From contig NC_087062.1 in assembly GCF_963678635.1 (NCBI RefSeq), positions 73,871,345-73,935,344 on the forward strand: a DNA stretch of 64,000 bases. Reading direction: 5' to 3'. The notes below the pieces were generated by a model. It was not told where the DNA came from and searched no databases. It worked only from the letters and a program-made list of their open reading frames with translations. The translations under genes were made by a program, and so were the position numbers. Shown here in pieces: positions 48,041 through 58,045 of the stretch. The DNA is from Symsagittifera roscoffensis (taxonomy: Eukaryota > Xenacoelomorpha > Acoela > Convolutidae). The stretch's first letter is position 1. The number at the start of each line of letters is the position of its first letter.

Positions 48041-48299
48041 GTGGATCGTCCACCTGCGATCTTGTTAAAACATAAATATGTTTGCGCCTATAAACATAAA
48101 CATGCTGTCACTTTTTGCGCCTGGAGTGGTCCATAACATAAACATCACATAAAACGTGAATTAACCATAACATAAGATACAAATATCATACATCAACACT
48201 ATTACATAAAAACCTAGTACCTAAAAAATACCCTAAAACCTAATCCTAATGCCTAAAAAGTAAACCTAACAAAAGCTATTAGCACTGAATGTTTTCTAG
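48041..48299. other. AT-rich spacer between pol/macro region and SGNH ORF
   Basis: About 260 bp of AT-rich sequence lie between two GC-balanced coding regions. The motif AACATAAA or ATAACATAA recurs about eight times (48065-48175), followed by a CCTAA-containing stretch (CCTAAAACCTAATCCTAATGCC). It could contain the promoter or splice acceptor for the downstream ORF. Confidence 0.45.
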
Positions 48300-48743
48300 C
48301 ATATGCTCAGATATTATTTTTTATGAAAGAAAACCTCTATATCCGTTTCGGCAAATTTTAAATGTACAAGGGATTATAGCTCTCTCGGATGCAACTTTTC
48401 CCCTATTGGGATCCTAGACCGGTTAGGAGAGAAAGGTCACCCCTCTTTCAACTAGGAAGTCCCTGAGTCGAATTAGTGCCAGCACTAAACTCTCGAGATT
48501 CACGTGTTGTCTGTCAGTGGCCTTAGTTACCAAGAAACTCAAGTATTTTCCTGGTATCTGTGATGCAGCAGGGGGCAGCGCTATCATCCCTCGCTCACCA
48601 GGCCTCTGTTTCCACAAAAACACGATGATCTTGTACTCTCTCTTAAAGTTGGCCACTAGTGCTCTTTTAAAACAAACATCCGCGGTTATCGCTATAGCAC
48701 ACGTACGTTCCGTGAGTATTAAATCACTGTCTGTGACAATGAT
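48300..48743 (-). pseudogene. Macro-domain-like (ADP-ribose-binding) segment downstream of Gypsy pol
   Basis: The minus-strand frame runs from about 48810. From 48743 it reads IIVTDSDLILTERTCAIAI, then TADVCFKRALVANFKREY, GERGMIAL, YLSFLVTKATD and LVLALIRLRDFLVERGVTFL. After stops it reads PV-DPNRGK. In other frames follow GEKLHPRELYNP and KFAETDIEVFFH. The order matches Poa1p-like macro domains: strand-D-L...A-I-A-x-x-x-D, G-x-A-x-x-F-K, PG, Y-x-x-F-L-V-T-K, a long helix, then P-x-x-D/G-x-x-x-x-L near a C-terminal strand. Such domains bind or hydrolyse ADP-ribose derivatives. The segment starts about 70 bp after the stop of the pol tail (48816-48818) and has at least two stops and a frameshift. 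The family call is my own reading and needs a profile search. Confidence 0.6.
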
Positions 48744-48815
48744 GTTGTTTGAGTAGTGATTCGGTAGATCAAAAGATTCAAAATTTGTCCAAAACGCGGT
48801 TTCTTAGCATTTTTG

Positions 48816-49690
48816 CCCTACGTTTCTAGTTCTCCTGTTTCCCTTATCGATTTTAACTTTTTTATCATAATATTTTTGGTATGGTTGAGTCCTACCCCCA
48901 CTCCCCGGACAAAAATATCGATAGACGTCTCCGTCGGTCGCCCAGAATCGAGCAGACCGAGATTGGATGCGGGAATACGTAAGGGACCATCTGGAGCGAC
49001 CCTGTTGGACTCGGTGTTGTCGTGACTAATATAATATATGCTAGTCTGACCGACATCCTGAATCAACAAGATTGTCTCCTTGGGATCTGCAGGTAGATCA
49101 GGGAGCCATCCGAGTACTCGTAGGTTTGTTAACTCATTCTCATGCATCTGTTCCATCTCAGGTTCGAATTCCACTTTCGGCTCTGAGTGATTGTCGATCC
49201 AGTCCTGGTCTGTTTTGTTGATCAGGTCGATCTCCTGTGACACCACTATTTTGTCCGGACCCACTATCGAATCCGCCACGTTGTTCAAAACAATCCTGTC
49301 CACGACGAAGTCTTCACCATATGGGTTGTATTTCTTTTTATTCCTTCTCAACTTGCCCTGGCGCGTCTCCATGATGAAAAGAAAGCAGGGTCTACTCCCT
49401 TATCAACTTCAGTCTACTCGGGGCATTCCCAGTCCTCTTCGGTATATGGTAGGGTTTCGTCATCAACCGCCACTCGCTCGGTTAATTCCAGGTCAAGTGG
49501 CAGATCACAGTCATCCAACACTTCATTCCACTCGTTTTTGTCGCATGTGCCTCTTTCATTCAACTCGCAGGCCGGGTCATTTATCAAGTGATCCTCATCA
49601 TGCATGTCAGCCGGAATGCACCAGTCCTCCGATGAGACATTGTGCGGTTTGATTTTCTTGTAATGAGCTGCCCGTCCGGTGCTCAATCGA
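48816..49690 (-). pseudogene. Pol C-terminal tail, copy 2
   Basis: After integrase the minus strand continues with an acidic, Asp/Glu-rich tail (49686-49414), then 49372-48818. The latter begins METRQGKLRRNKKKYNPYGE and has DFVVDRI, an acidic middle, LRVLGWLPDLPADPKETI, a SIDIFVRGVGVGL block and the end SIRETGELET before a stop at 48816-48818. It resembles no known enzyme. The copy 1 counterpart is 56373-55576. A frameshift near 49400 separates the two blocks. Confidence 0.7.
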
Positions 49691-50790
49691 TAAAATTGAC
49701 CCCCTGGTGCACTTCAGTTATTTGAAATGGGCCACTTCTTTTTTTCAGTAATTTTTCTGGTTCCTTTTGGGGGAACGACTTCCTGGAATACCCAGACATA
49801 GTCTCCAACTGAGTAGGCTTTTGCATCAGCGGTCCTCTTGTCAAACCTCCTTTTCTGCCTGACTTGAGCCTGCTGCGTGTTTCTCCTGCACAACTCATTG
49901 AGTTCTTGCTGCCTCTTGATCACGTGATGCACGTACGTTTTGGGTGCTGTTCTCTTACCCTTGTACCCAGGGTAGAAGACAATTGATGAGAGGGCCTTCT
50001 CGTGGTCTGTTATTATCATGTGGGGGCTTATTCCTGTGGTGGAGTGTTCGATGCTATCGTAAGCTCCCATTACGTGCGTCAAGTGCCTATCCAAGTCGTC
50101 CATGTATCGTGAGCAATAGACCGTCAACATAGAAACTAGTGTGCGATTTTGTCTTTCGACCAGGCCGTTCGTTTGTGGATGATAATTGGCCGAGTGGGCC
50201 TGTGCCACTTGCGACCTCCTCATTCACTCCTTTGTGAGATCTCCAACGAATGCTTTGCCATTGTCTGACTAAAACGTGATCGGGCATCCGTGCCTTGCTA
50301 TCAAACATTTATCAAATGATTACACGTCTCCTCCGCTGATGCTGTCATGCGGGGAGCTGCCGCTGCGTATTTCGTAAAGTGATCACTCATTACCAGAACT
50401 TGGTTATAGCCCGTGGCCGTCATGCATATTTTTTGATGATCGATTTGTACCACCTCATTGAATCCTGACGACTCTATCGATTGAAGGGGAAATCTCAACT
50501 TTCTGAGATCCTTCGCTTGCAGGCATGAAATGCATGCAGAAATCCATTTCTCGCAGGCCTTCTTCAACCCAGGCCATTCAAATCGCTTCTGTATCCGGTT
50601 ATACACTTTATCCACGCCTTGATGACCCATCTGATCGTGTGAACGAAACAGTAATTCGGTTTGATACAGCTGAGCTAGTACAATCGAGTTGTATTTGTCA
50701 ACGACTTTTTTTTCTTTTTTGCGCATGCAGGCCACAATCCTGTCTTTGTTCAAGTATAACAAATCATTCCTCTTCAAATAAAATTGATTA
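49683..50790 (-). pseudogene. Integrase, copy 2
   Basis: The minus-strand frame 50777-50301 holds the H-H-C-C zinc domain (HDQMGHQGVDKVYNRIQKRF, then WISACISCLQAK) and the first catalytic Asp of the D-D-E core (VVQIDHQKICM). After a one-base deletion near 50304 the core continues with a stop just before SDNGKAF (second Asp, 50270 region) and another stop before MRRSQVAQAH. Frame 50223-49714 then has NYHPQTNGLVERQNRTL, which includes the catalytic Glu, and the C-terminal GDYVWVFQEVVPPKGTRK segment. The two stops and the frameshift are identical in copy 1. Confidence 0.88.
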
Positions 50791-52150
50791 GGATCTTATA
50801 GCTGTCTTCTTCCAAATTGCCTCTCTCAGGTGCTCCGTTCTCTATCCATCTCATCAGATTGCTTGTCATCTTATCATTTCGTTGAGCCCTTAAAAGGTCC
50901 GAAAGTCGGTACCTGGCTTTAAGATATGTCTTCATCACATTCATCTATCCTCTGATTATCTCCGTAGCATGGGCATCGTCCATCATTTTAACACATCATA
51001 TCTTTTTCAAAGGTGTCGCGTCTTGCTCTAAGGGTTCCAGATTGGTACGGACGACCCTAGCATGCGAAAGTAATCTAGTCGGACGTTTCGACACTGCTAT
51101 TAACTCAAGCTCATCTGCGGCATTATCAACAACCGTGCCTTCCTCATCAGAGGTATACCGGTCCCTGTCTGGGTCTTGATGCATTTTTCTATCCAGCCTG
51201 TGCTGCTTTCATTCTACTAGCAAAGAATGAATCGCAGCCTCGGAGACCACGGAATTGGAGGTAGTTTCTGGCACATTTTCCGAAGACTGAGACTCTGACC
51301 CATCACTCGAGCTGATGGAGTCTGTATCGCCGCCCTTTGATCTGTTCTTGACGTTTCTCGGCTCCCGGACAAATTTTGTCGCTTTAGCGTGGACTCCCCG
51401 GACAAATCATTCTGGCCAGACCAGACATGACTTGACTCCCGGACAATGTTTTATCTCCGGATGAACAGTCCGAGCTCGGCTCGTACTCCTCCCTCGCATT
51501 AGTGAACTGAACATTTCTTGTCACTCTGGAGTTTAATTTAACACTGGCCTCTTGGACGGTTTGAGTGCCGGTTGCTTGTTGACGTTCAACATACGAAGTC
51601 CTCAAAAGGGCATCTTTTGGCATCGAACTCACTAACTGATTCACTATCGATCGGCAATCCACTTCAACGTCCTGGATCGGAATTGATACCGGTCTCTTCT
51701 CCGTTCGTTCAGTAATGGTCAACCTCTGCATGGTCTCCATCCGTTCGCGGTCATGCTTTTCAACCTCTCTTTCAACCATGTCACGGAGTTTCCGCATGAC
51801 ATCCGGTGCTACGTTCATCTCCTCATTTAAAAGGGCTATGCTGTTGATGCCTAGCCTGGTAAAATTTTGCTGCACCAGGTTTGAGCGAACTAGCAAGTCC
51901 AATGGAACCTGATCACCTTTCGCCAACACTTTTATCTCAGCAGCCGTTTCTACGGGAAATTCAGGGTGTCCTGGTATGGGATGCCTGGACTTATCTAGCC
52001 ACCTGGTTAGTGGCAGCTTGTCAAAGCTGTCTTTATCCAGAAAGGAAAAACCATCCTTAGTTTCTGCCTGGTTTGCTTGCCTCTCTTCCTATCGCTCGTA
52101 GAGCTCCGTCTTCTTGCCGAGCCTGTCGGCATTCTGGTGCTTTTCACGTG
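50791..52150 (-). pseudogene. Pol linker between RNase H and integrase, copy 2
   Basis: Open blocks 51929-51384 (181 codons, includes DQVPLDLLVRSNLVQQ and a charged MVEREVEKHDRERMETMQRL segment), 51405-51217 and 51184-50996. The last two are identical in protein sequence to the copy 1 blocks 58670-58482 and 58449-58261. No domain recognised; composition suggests a disordered linker rich in S, E, T and R. Confidence 0.65.
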
Positions 52151-52199
52151 TTCAATGCTCTATAATCATGTGATAGCCATCCCGACGCACGATCCAGCG

Positions 52200-53460
52200 A
52201 CCGACATAGCTTTGGTCCATCGAATAAGTCTTTAGCCAAGCAAGAGCTCGGTGGTTCACGCGCAACTTGAATGGAGCACTCCTAAGTAAGCCCTATACTT
52301 TTCGACAAAGGTAATCACTGCAAAAATCTCCACTTTTGGTGCACCGCATTTCATTTTAGTGTTGTTTAGGACTTTACTCCCATAGGCGATTGGCCGGAGA
52401 ACAGTCCTTCCGTTCCATTCTTGTTCTGGTGAAGTATGCCCGATATGGCTATTTTTGATGCGTCCGTGTCGAGCACAAACATCCCTTTCTCTGTCGGCAT
52501 ACCGATGACCGGAGCCTCGCAAACTTCGCGCTTAATGTTCTCAAAAGAGACCTAAGCCTCGTCAGTCCAGCTGACTTTCTTACCCTTATTTCGCTTCAAC
52601 TTCTGCATAGGGTATATCTTGTCAGCATACCCTTTGATAATTTCTCGGTGATAATTAGCGAATCCGAGAAAACTTATGAATTGCGTGTCGGTTTTCGGTG
52701 CTTTCTATGTCAAAACTGATTCAACCACTTCAGTATTTGGTCTGACTCCATGTTTATCCACGAGACGACCCAGATACTTGATTGAGTCTCTCAAGTTTTC
52801 GCACTTGGAGGGCTTTCATTTCAGGCCGACCTGTTTCAGGCAAGTGAAGACCTCGTCCAGTCGCTCTATATGGTCCTCCAGCTTTGGTGTCGCAATGACC
52901 ACGTCATCAACGTAACACATTTTGAGGTTGCCATATTTTTCAGTCATACTCGTGAGTGCCTGGGCCAGAAATTGTTGGAATGTGGCCGTCGCGTTGCATA
53001 GTCCAAACGGCCTTGTTTTTCATTGGAAAAACCACTGTTCACACGCGAAGCCCATTTTCTCTCAATCCTGTTTTCTGAGGGTCATGCCAGAACGCTGTGC
53101 CCAAATCCAATTCGTGAAGAGTTTTGCATCTCCCAACTTGGAGAGGCTCTCATCGATGCGGCGAATCGGGTATGCGTCCTTTATCGATACCGCATTCAGG
53201 TAATGAAAATCACAACAAAACCTAAGTTGCCCCCTTATTTTGCCATGACCACGCCGCAAGCGAACGGGGACTTGGACGGTTCAATCATGTCGTATTCCAT
53301 TAACATTTCAATCTCTTTCCTGCATGCTTCCGACTTGTGTGGAGTCATTCTCCTAGCTCCCTCCCTGTGAGGTACCAAACCTTCTTCTATCTCTACTTCA
53401 TGTTCTACAAAATTTCAGCAATTTTTGTCAGCTTTATGCCTCGAAAAAACGTCCGCGTTC
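52200..53460 (-). pseudogene. Reverse transcriptase and RNase H, copy 2
   Basis: Minus-strand RT blocks include LRFCCDFHYLNAVSIKDAYP (53230 region) and DESLSKLGDAKLF. The catalytic Y-V-D-D lies at 52914-52903 within NLKMCYVDDVVIAT. Then come KYLGRLVDKHGVRP with stops on both sides (after GLK and after SVLT), FLGFANYHREIIKGYADKIY and SWTDEA. RNase H pieces follow, with NGRTVLRPIAYGSKVLNNTK and IFAVITFVEKYRAYL, interrupted by a frameshift and by a stop after TDEA that copy 1 shares. Confidence 0.85.
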
Positions 53461-54053
53461 CGGTTCAACACTGCTCTAAGAGAGTACAGTTCCTTATCCG
53501 ATATTTATCCTTTAATGTGTTCTATTTCAGGTAGGACTGGCTTATTTACTGCTAATTCTTTGTCTGTTGGTCTCTCAGGGAAACTCGAGCAACTGGACAG
53601 CCCATCTTCCCTTCTCTGATATCATGGAAAAGACTTTCTTAAAAGACTTCAATTCATCGATTCTTTTCAGTATACAATCTTGGTTACATGTAATGGACAC
53701 ACCGTTACTTTACTTTTTCTCAAATTCTCCAAAGTTTGATAGTCTGCGCTTAGAGGCAACGCATAGTCAAGCTTCTTTCCTCGTTGTATCGTCATTGTTG
53801 TTGCCAGTGTGTTCAAAAACACACCTACGCACAGTCCGCTCTGAGTGGGTGAGAAGCTTCATACTAAAATAGTTGAGCTCTTACTGTTTGGGTTGGGGAC
53901 CAGACACACCTGTCTGTTGTTACAAAGTTCATTCAAACTCCTCATACTAAACGTCGCTATTACAGCTGGGTTTGGTTTTAACCTAACCTTCCGATCTAGG
54001 AAAATTGGCACATTTGCTTTGTTAATCAGGATTTTATTAACGGGTTTCTTTTC
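53461..54053 (-). pseudogene. Region between protease and RT, copy 2
   Basis: Pol coding sequence without a long frame. Compared with copy 1 (60735-61079), copy 2 keeps about 55 bp near 53478-53530 that are deleted in copy 1. It contains the diverged equivalent of VCLVPNP near 53900. No catalytic domain. Confidence 0.55.
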
Positions 54054-54470
54054 CTACTTCCTCTCTGGATCCTTGATCTGTATCAACCATTCGTTGAGGT
54101 CGATCGTGACGTCGAAGTTGCGCACAAAGTCATGTCCTAGGATGATCTGGTCGGACTCGTCAAGATTCTCGACGACCAGAAAATTCATCCAGAAATGCCT
54201 TCCTCCTAGCTGCAGCGAAATGATGGGGGCCCTTCCAGGCACGTATATTGCACCCTGATTCGCTGCTGCCCGTCTGATATTAGTCGGACTCAGATCCGAC
54301 CTTTCGAAGCCCATTTTAGTCCAGGTGCTTATGGGTATGACACTGACCACCACTCCGGTGTCCAGCAGTCCCTTCACCGAGAAATGTTTGCCTTGTACGT
54401 CCAATAAGTGTGCTACCAGATTGTCTTCACAGCCAATGTGGACCGCATCCTGCTTGAGCATGGCATTCTC
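54054..54470 (-). pseudogene. Retropepsin-like aspartic protease, copy 2
   Basis: Minus-strand frame 54461-54054 contains the active-site loop LLDTGVVVSVI (D-T-G, with Val in place of the usual Ala or Ser next), then ISLQLGGRHFWMNFLVVE and the L-G-H-D-F segment (IILGHDFVRNFDVTIDL). The enzyme processes the Gag-Pol polyprotein as a dimer. This is one of the best preserved domains of copy 2. Confidence 0.85.
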
Positions 54471-55576
54471 GACCGATGTAGATCTGGCCTACTTCGTCAC
54501 TGGCATTGGTCACGTGAGATTTCGTGTAAATATTTATGCCGTCCACGTTCATCAGGATCGGTTAGGGGCTATGGACTTCTATATATTGTTCATCCACTCT
54601 CATTAGTCTCGGCCCACCCGTTGAGAGTAACGCTCTCACCGCCCTGAAACCCAAATTTGGTTCTTTTTCTCTCAAGTAGTCAGCATAGATGTCCAGGTGT
54701 ACCAGCGTGATCTCAGATGCTTCACTCAGGTTCTTCACTACCTGATACCTGCGACCAATGTTTTGACAGTATTTTGTCCCTTCTCTTGTCATGCCGACGG
54801 TTTTCCCTGAGATGACATTCAATTTCAGACCTCGTTTCTTGGGTTCCTGGTTGTCCTCTTCTTTCGCTGCCTTCTCTAGGATGTCAAGCTTCTCGCGCAG
54901 CTCTGTGTTTTCTAGTTCAGATCTTACCTACTGCTCAACCTCTTTCGAGGCCAACTCTTGCTGAACATTCTGTAGTGTGGTCCGAGCCGCTAAGCCATAA
55001 TCCAATTTTAGCGCACCAGCTGACTCAGCCTCCAAGCTCGAGGCAATTGCGTCATCAGGCAAGGTCTTGACTTTTTTTAGTCATGAATGTACCCTGTGTC
55101 ACTTCTTTCTTCCGCGACTCAGCTTCGTTCATTAGGCGTGCTCGACTTGCCTGCTGATAGCGCCTCTTAATGGCGGGGTTGCTTCGCGTCTGCCACTGCA
55201 TCCCAGAACTGAGTGCAGTCTAATTTGAAAACTCCTTCCAGATTGCAAAAGAAGCACCTTGGTCCATACTTCATTATGAACCCCCTCTCACATATTCTTC
55301 GTGGTTCTCGTCGGTTGCGTCAACATCGTCAAGAAAGTAACCAATCACTTTCAAGTTTTGTTTTTAAGTGGAACAGGCTGACACGTGATGATCCAGCAAA
55401 CCACAATTAGCGCATGACTTCCTTTTGTTCATGTCGTCACGAGTCTTATACCAACCAGAACTTGTGCTGATGTTCATTCGGCTGTAGTTGCCGTAATTGT
55501 TGTAACAATTTTGAGCCCTTGGTTTTATGAGCAGATATTCGAGTGATTTCATCTGCAGATCATCGGGTGTCGACAA
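54471..55576 (-). pseudogene. Gag 3' part with zinc knuckle, copy 2 (5'-truncated)
   Basis: The frame 55576-55364 ends in KRKSCANCGLLDHHVSACS. This is C-x2-C-x4-H-x4-C at 55414-55373, the retroviral-type zinc knuckle that binds element RNA. Downstream on the minus strand are a second cysteine-containing stretch near 55250, a KVKTLPDDAIASSLEAESAG-like segment with a frameshift near 55075, and 54822-54562 with VKNLSEASEITLVHLDIYAD and RAVRALLSTGGPRLMRVD. The gag N-terminus is missing: at 55576 the sequence switches into the 3' tail of copy 1. Confidence 0.8.
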
Positions 55577-56800
55577 TACGTTTCTAGTTCTCCTGTTTCC
55601 CTTGCCGATTTTAACTTTTTGATCATAAAATTTTTGGTGTGGATGAGTCCTACCCGCACTTCCCGGACAAAAATATCCATCGACGTCCCCGTCGGTCGCC
55701 CAGAATTGAGCAGATCAAGATTGGATGCGGAAACACGTAAGGGACCATCTGGAGCGACTCAGTTGGACTCGGTGTGACTAATATAATCGATGCTAGTCTG
55801 ATCGACATCCTGAATTGTCAAGATTGTCTCCTTGGGATCTGCAGGTAGATCAGGGAGCCTTTCGAATACTCGTAGGTTTGTTAACTCATTCTCATGCATC
55901 TGTTCCATCTCAGGTTCGAATTCCACTTTCGGCTCTGAGCGATCGTCGATCCAGTCCTGGTCTGTTTTGTTGATCAGGTCGATCTCCTGTGACACCACTA
56001 TTTCGTCCGGACCTACTATCGAATACGGCACGTTGTTCAAAACAATCCTGTCCACGACAAAGTCTTCACCATATGGGTTGTATTTATTTTTGTTCCTTCT
56101 CATCTTGCCCTGGCGCGTCTCCATGATGAAAAGAAAGACAGGGTCTACTCCCTTATCAACTTCAGTCTGCTCGAGGCAGTCCCAGTCCTCTTCGGTATAT
56201 GGGAGGGTTTCGTCATCAACCGCCACTCGCTCGGTTAATTCCATTTCAAGTGGCAGATCACAGTCATCCAACACTTCATTCCACTTGTTTTTGTCGCATG
56301 TGCCTCTTTCATTAACCTCACAGGCCGGGTCATTTATCAAGTGATCCTCATCATGCATGTCAGCGGAATGCACCAGTCCTCCGATGAGGCATTGTGCGGT
56401 TGAGTTTTCTCGTAATGAGCTGCCCGTCCAGAGCTTAATTCATAAAATTGACCCCCCTGGTGCACTTCAGTTGTTTGAAATGGGCCACTTCTTTTTTTCA
56501 GTAATTTTTCTGGTTCCTTTTGGGGGAACGACTTCCTGGAATACCCAGACATAGTCTCCAACTGAGTAGGCTTTTGCATCAGCGGTCCTCTTGTCAAACC
56601 TCCTTTTCTGCCTGACTTGAGCCTGCTGCGTGTTTCTCCTGCACAGCTCATTGAGTTCATGCTGCCTCCTGATCACGTCATGCACGTACGTTTGTGGTGC
56701 TGTTCTCTTACCCTCGTACTCAGGGTAGAAGACAATTGATGAGAGGGCCTTCTCGTGGTCTGTTATTATCAAGTGCGAGAACTCAATGAGGTTTCGCACT
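55577..56800 (-). pseudogene. Second copy of integrase C-terminus and pol tail, copy 1
   Basis: Minus-strand 56799-56337 repeats the integrase C-terminal region (HEKALSSIVFYPEYEGKR, GDYVWVFQEVVPPKGTRK), and 56373-55759 the acidic tail and METRQGKMRRNKNKYNPYGE. The tail ends at GELET near 55580 and passes directly into gag of copy 2. The same integrase end occurs again at 57020-57560, so this segment is a local duplicate. Confidence 0.75.
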
Positions 56801-57015
56801 TGGAGGGCTTACATTTCAGGCCGACCTGTTTCAGGCAAGTAAAGACCTCGTCCAGTCGCTCTATATGGTCCTCCAGCTTTGGTGTCGCAATGACCACGTC
56901 ATCAACGTAACACATTATGAGGTTGCCATATTTTTCAGTCATACTCGTGAGTGCCTGGGCCAGAAATTGTTGGAATGTGGCCGTTGCGTTTCATAGTCCA
57001 AATGGCCTTGTTTCC
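56795..57015 (-). pseudogene. Displaced RT fragment with Y-V-D-D box
   Basis: About 220 bp match the RT segment around the catalytic box (compare 52805-53020 and 60065-60285), including Y-V-D-D at 56898-56909. They lie between two integrase-end copies. At the high-coordinate junction the fragment is fused in frame to the pol tail (LELTERV followed by GNKAIWTMKRNGHI). At the low-coordinate junction AAGTGCGA (56771-56778) and TCGCACTT (56794-56801) form an 8-bp inverted repeat. Confidence 0.85.
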
Positions 57016-58045
57016 CACTCGCTCGGTTAATTCCAGGTCAAGTGGCAGATCACAGTCATCCAACACTTCATTCCACTTGTTTTTGTCGCATGTGCCTCTT
57101 TCATTAACCTCACAGGCCGGGTCATTTATCAAGTGATCCTCATCATGCATGTCAGCGGGAATGCACCAGTCCTCCGATGAGGCATTGAGCGGTTTAATTT
57201 TCTCATAATGAGCTGCCCGTCCGGAGCTTAATTGATAAAATTGACCCCCCTGGTGCACTTCAGTTGTTTGAAATGGGCCACTTCTTTTTTTCAGTAATTT
57301 TTCTGGTTCCTTTTGGGGGAACGACTTCCTGGAATACCCAGACATAGTCTCCAACTGAGTAGGCTTTTGCATCAGCGGTCCTCTTGTCAAACCTCCTTTT
57401 CTGCCTGACTTGAGCCTGCTGCGTGTTTCTCCTGCACAGCTCATTGAGTTCCTGCTGCCTCCTGATCACGTCATGCACGTACGTTTGTGGTGCTGTTCTC
57501 TTACCCTCGTACTCAGGGTAGAAGATAATTGATGAGAGGGCCTTCTCGTGGTCTGTTATTATCATGTGGGGGCTTATTCCCGTGGTGGAGTGTTCGATGC
57601 TATTGTAAGCGCCCATTACCTGCTTCAAGTGCCTATCCGAGTCGTCCATGTATCGTGAGCAATAGACCGTCACATAGAAACTAGTATGCGATTTTGTCTT
57701 TCGACCAGGCCGTTCATTTGTGGATGATAAGTGGTCGACTGGGCCTGTGCCACTTGCGACCTCCTCATTCACTCCTTTGTGAGATCTCCAACGAATGCTT
57801 TGCCATTGTCTGACTAAAACGTGATCGGGCATCCGTGCCTTGCTATCAAACATTTATCAAATGATCACACGTCTCCTCCGCTGATGCTGACCCATCTGAT
57901 CGTGTGAACGAAACAGTAATTCGGTTTGATACAGCTGAGCTAGTACAATCGAGTTGTATTTGTCAACGACTTTTTTTTCTTTTTTGCGCATGCAGGCCAC
58001 AATCCTGTCTTTGTTCAAGTATAACAAATCATTCCTCTTCAAATA
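57016..58045 (-). pseudogene. Integrase, copy 1, with 280-bp deletion
   Basis: Minus-strand 58042-57890 encodes the start (KRNDLLYLNKDRIVAC and HDQMG) and then jumps, relative to copy 2, over the second half of the zinc domain and the first catalytic Asp (copy 2 positions 50345-50624). The remaining core has the same stop before SDNGKAF and the same stop before MRRSQVAQ as copy 2. The C-terminal block 57560-57260 includes GDYVWVFQEVVPP. The deletion is not a multiple of three. Confidence 0.85.

Larger units (their letters stand above)
48300..55576 (-). mobile_element. Ty3/Gypsy-like retrotransposon, copy 2 (5'-truncated gag to pol tail and macro-like region)
   Basis: Minus-strand order from 55576: partial gag with a zinc knuckle, retropepsin, reverse transcriptase, RNase H, a long linker, integrase, pol tail, macro-like segment. 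Integrase after RT/RNase H is the Ty3/Gypsy order. Multiple stops and frameshifts are shared with copy 1. No LTR was found at either end; the 5' end is fused to the 3' end of copy 1. The SGNH ORF immediately downstream (41.2-48.0 kb) may belong to the same element. Confidence 0.85.

Noticed and set aside
48200-48270. CCTAA-type telomere-like repeats
   Set aside because: The CCTAA words are irregular in spacing and sequence and do not form a telomeric array.
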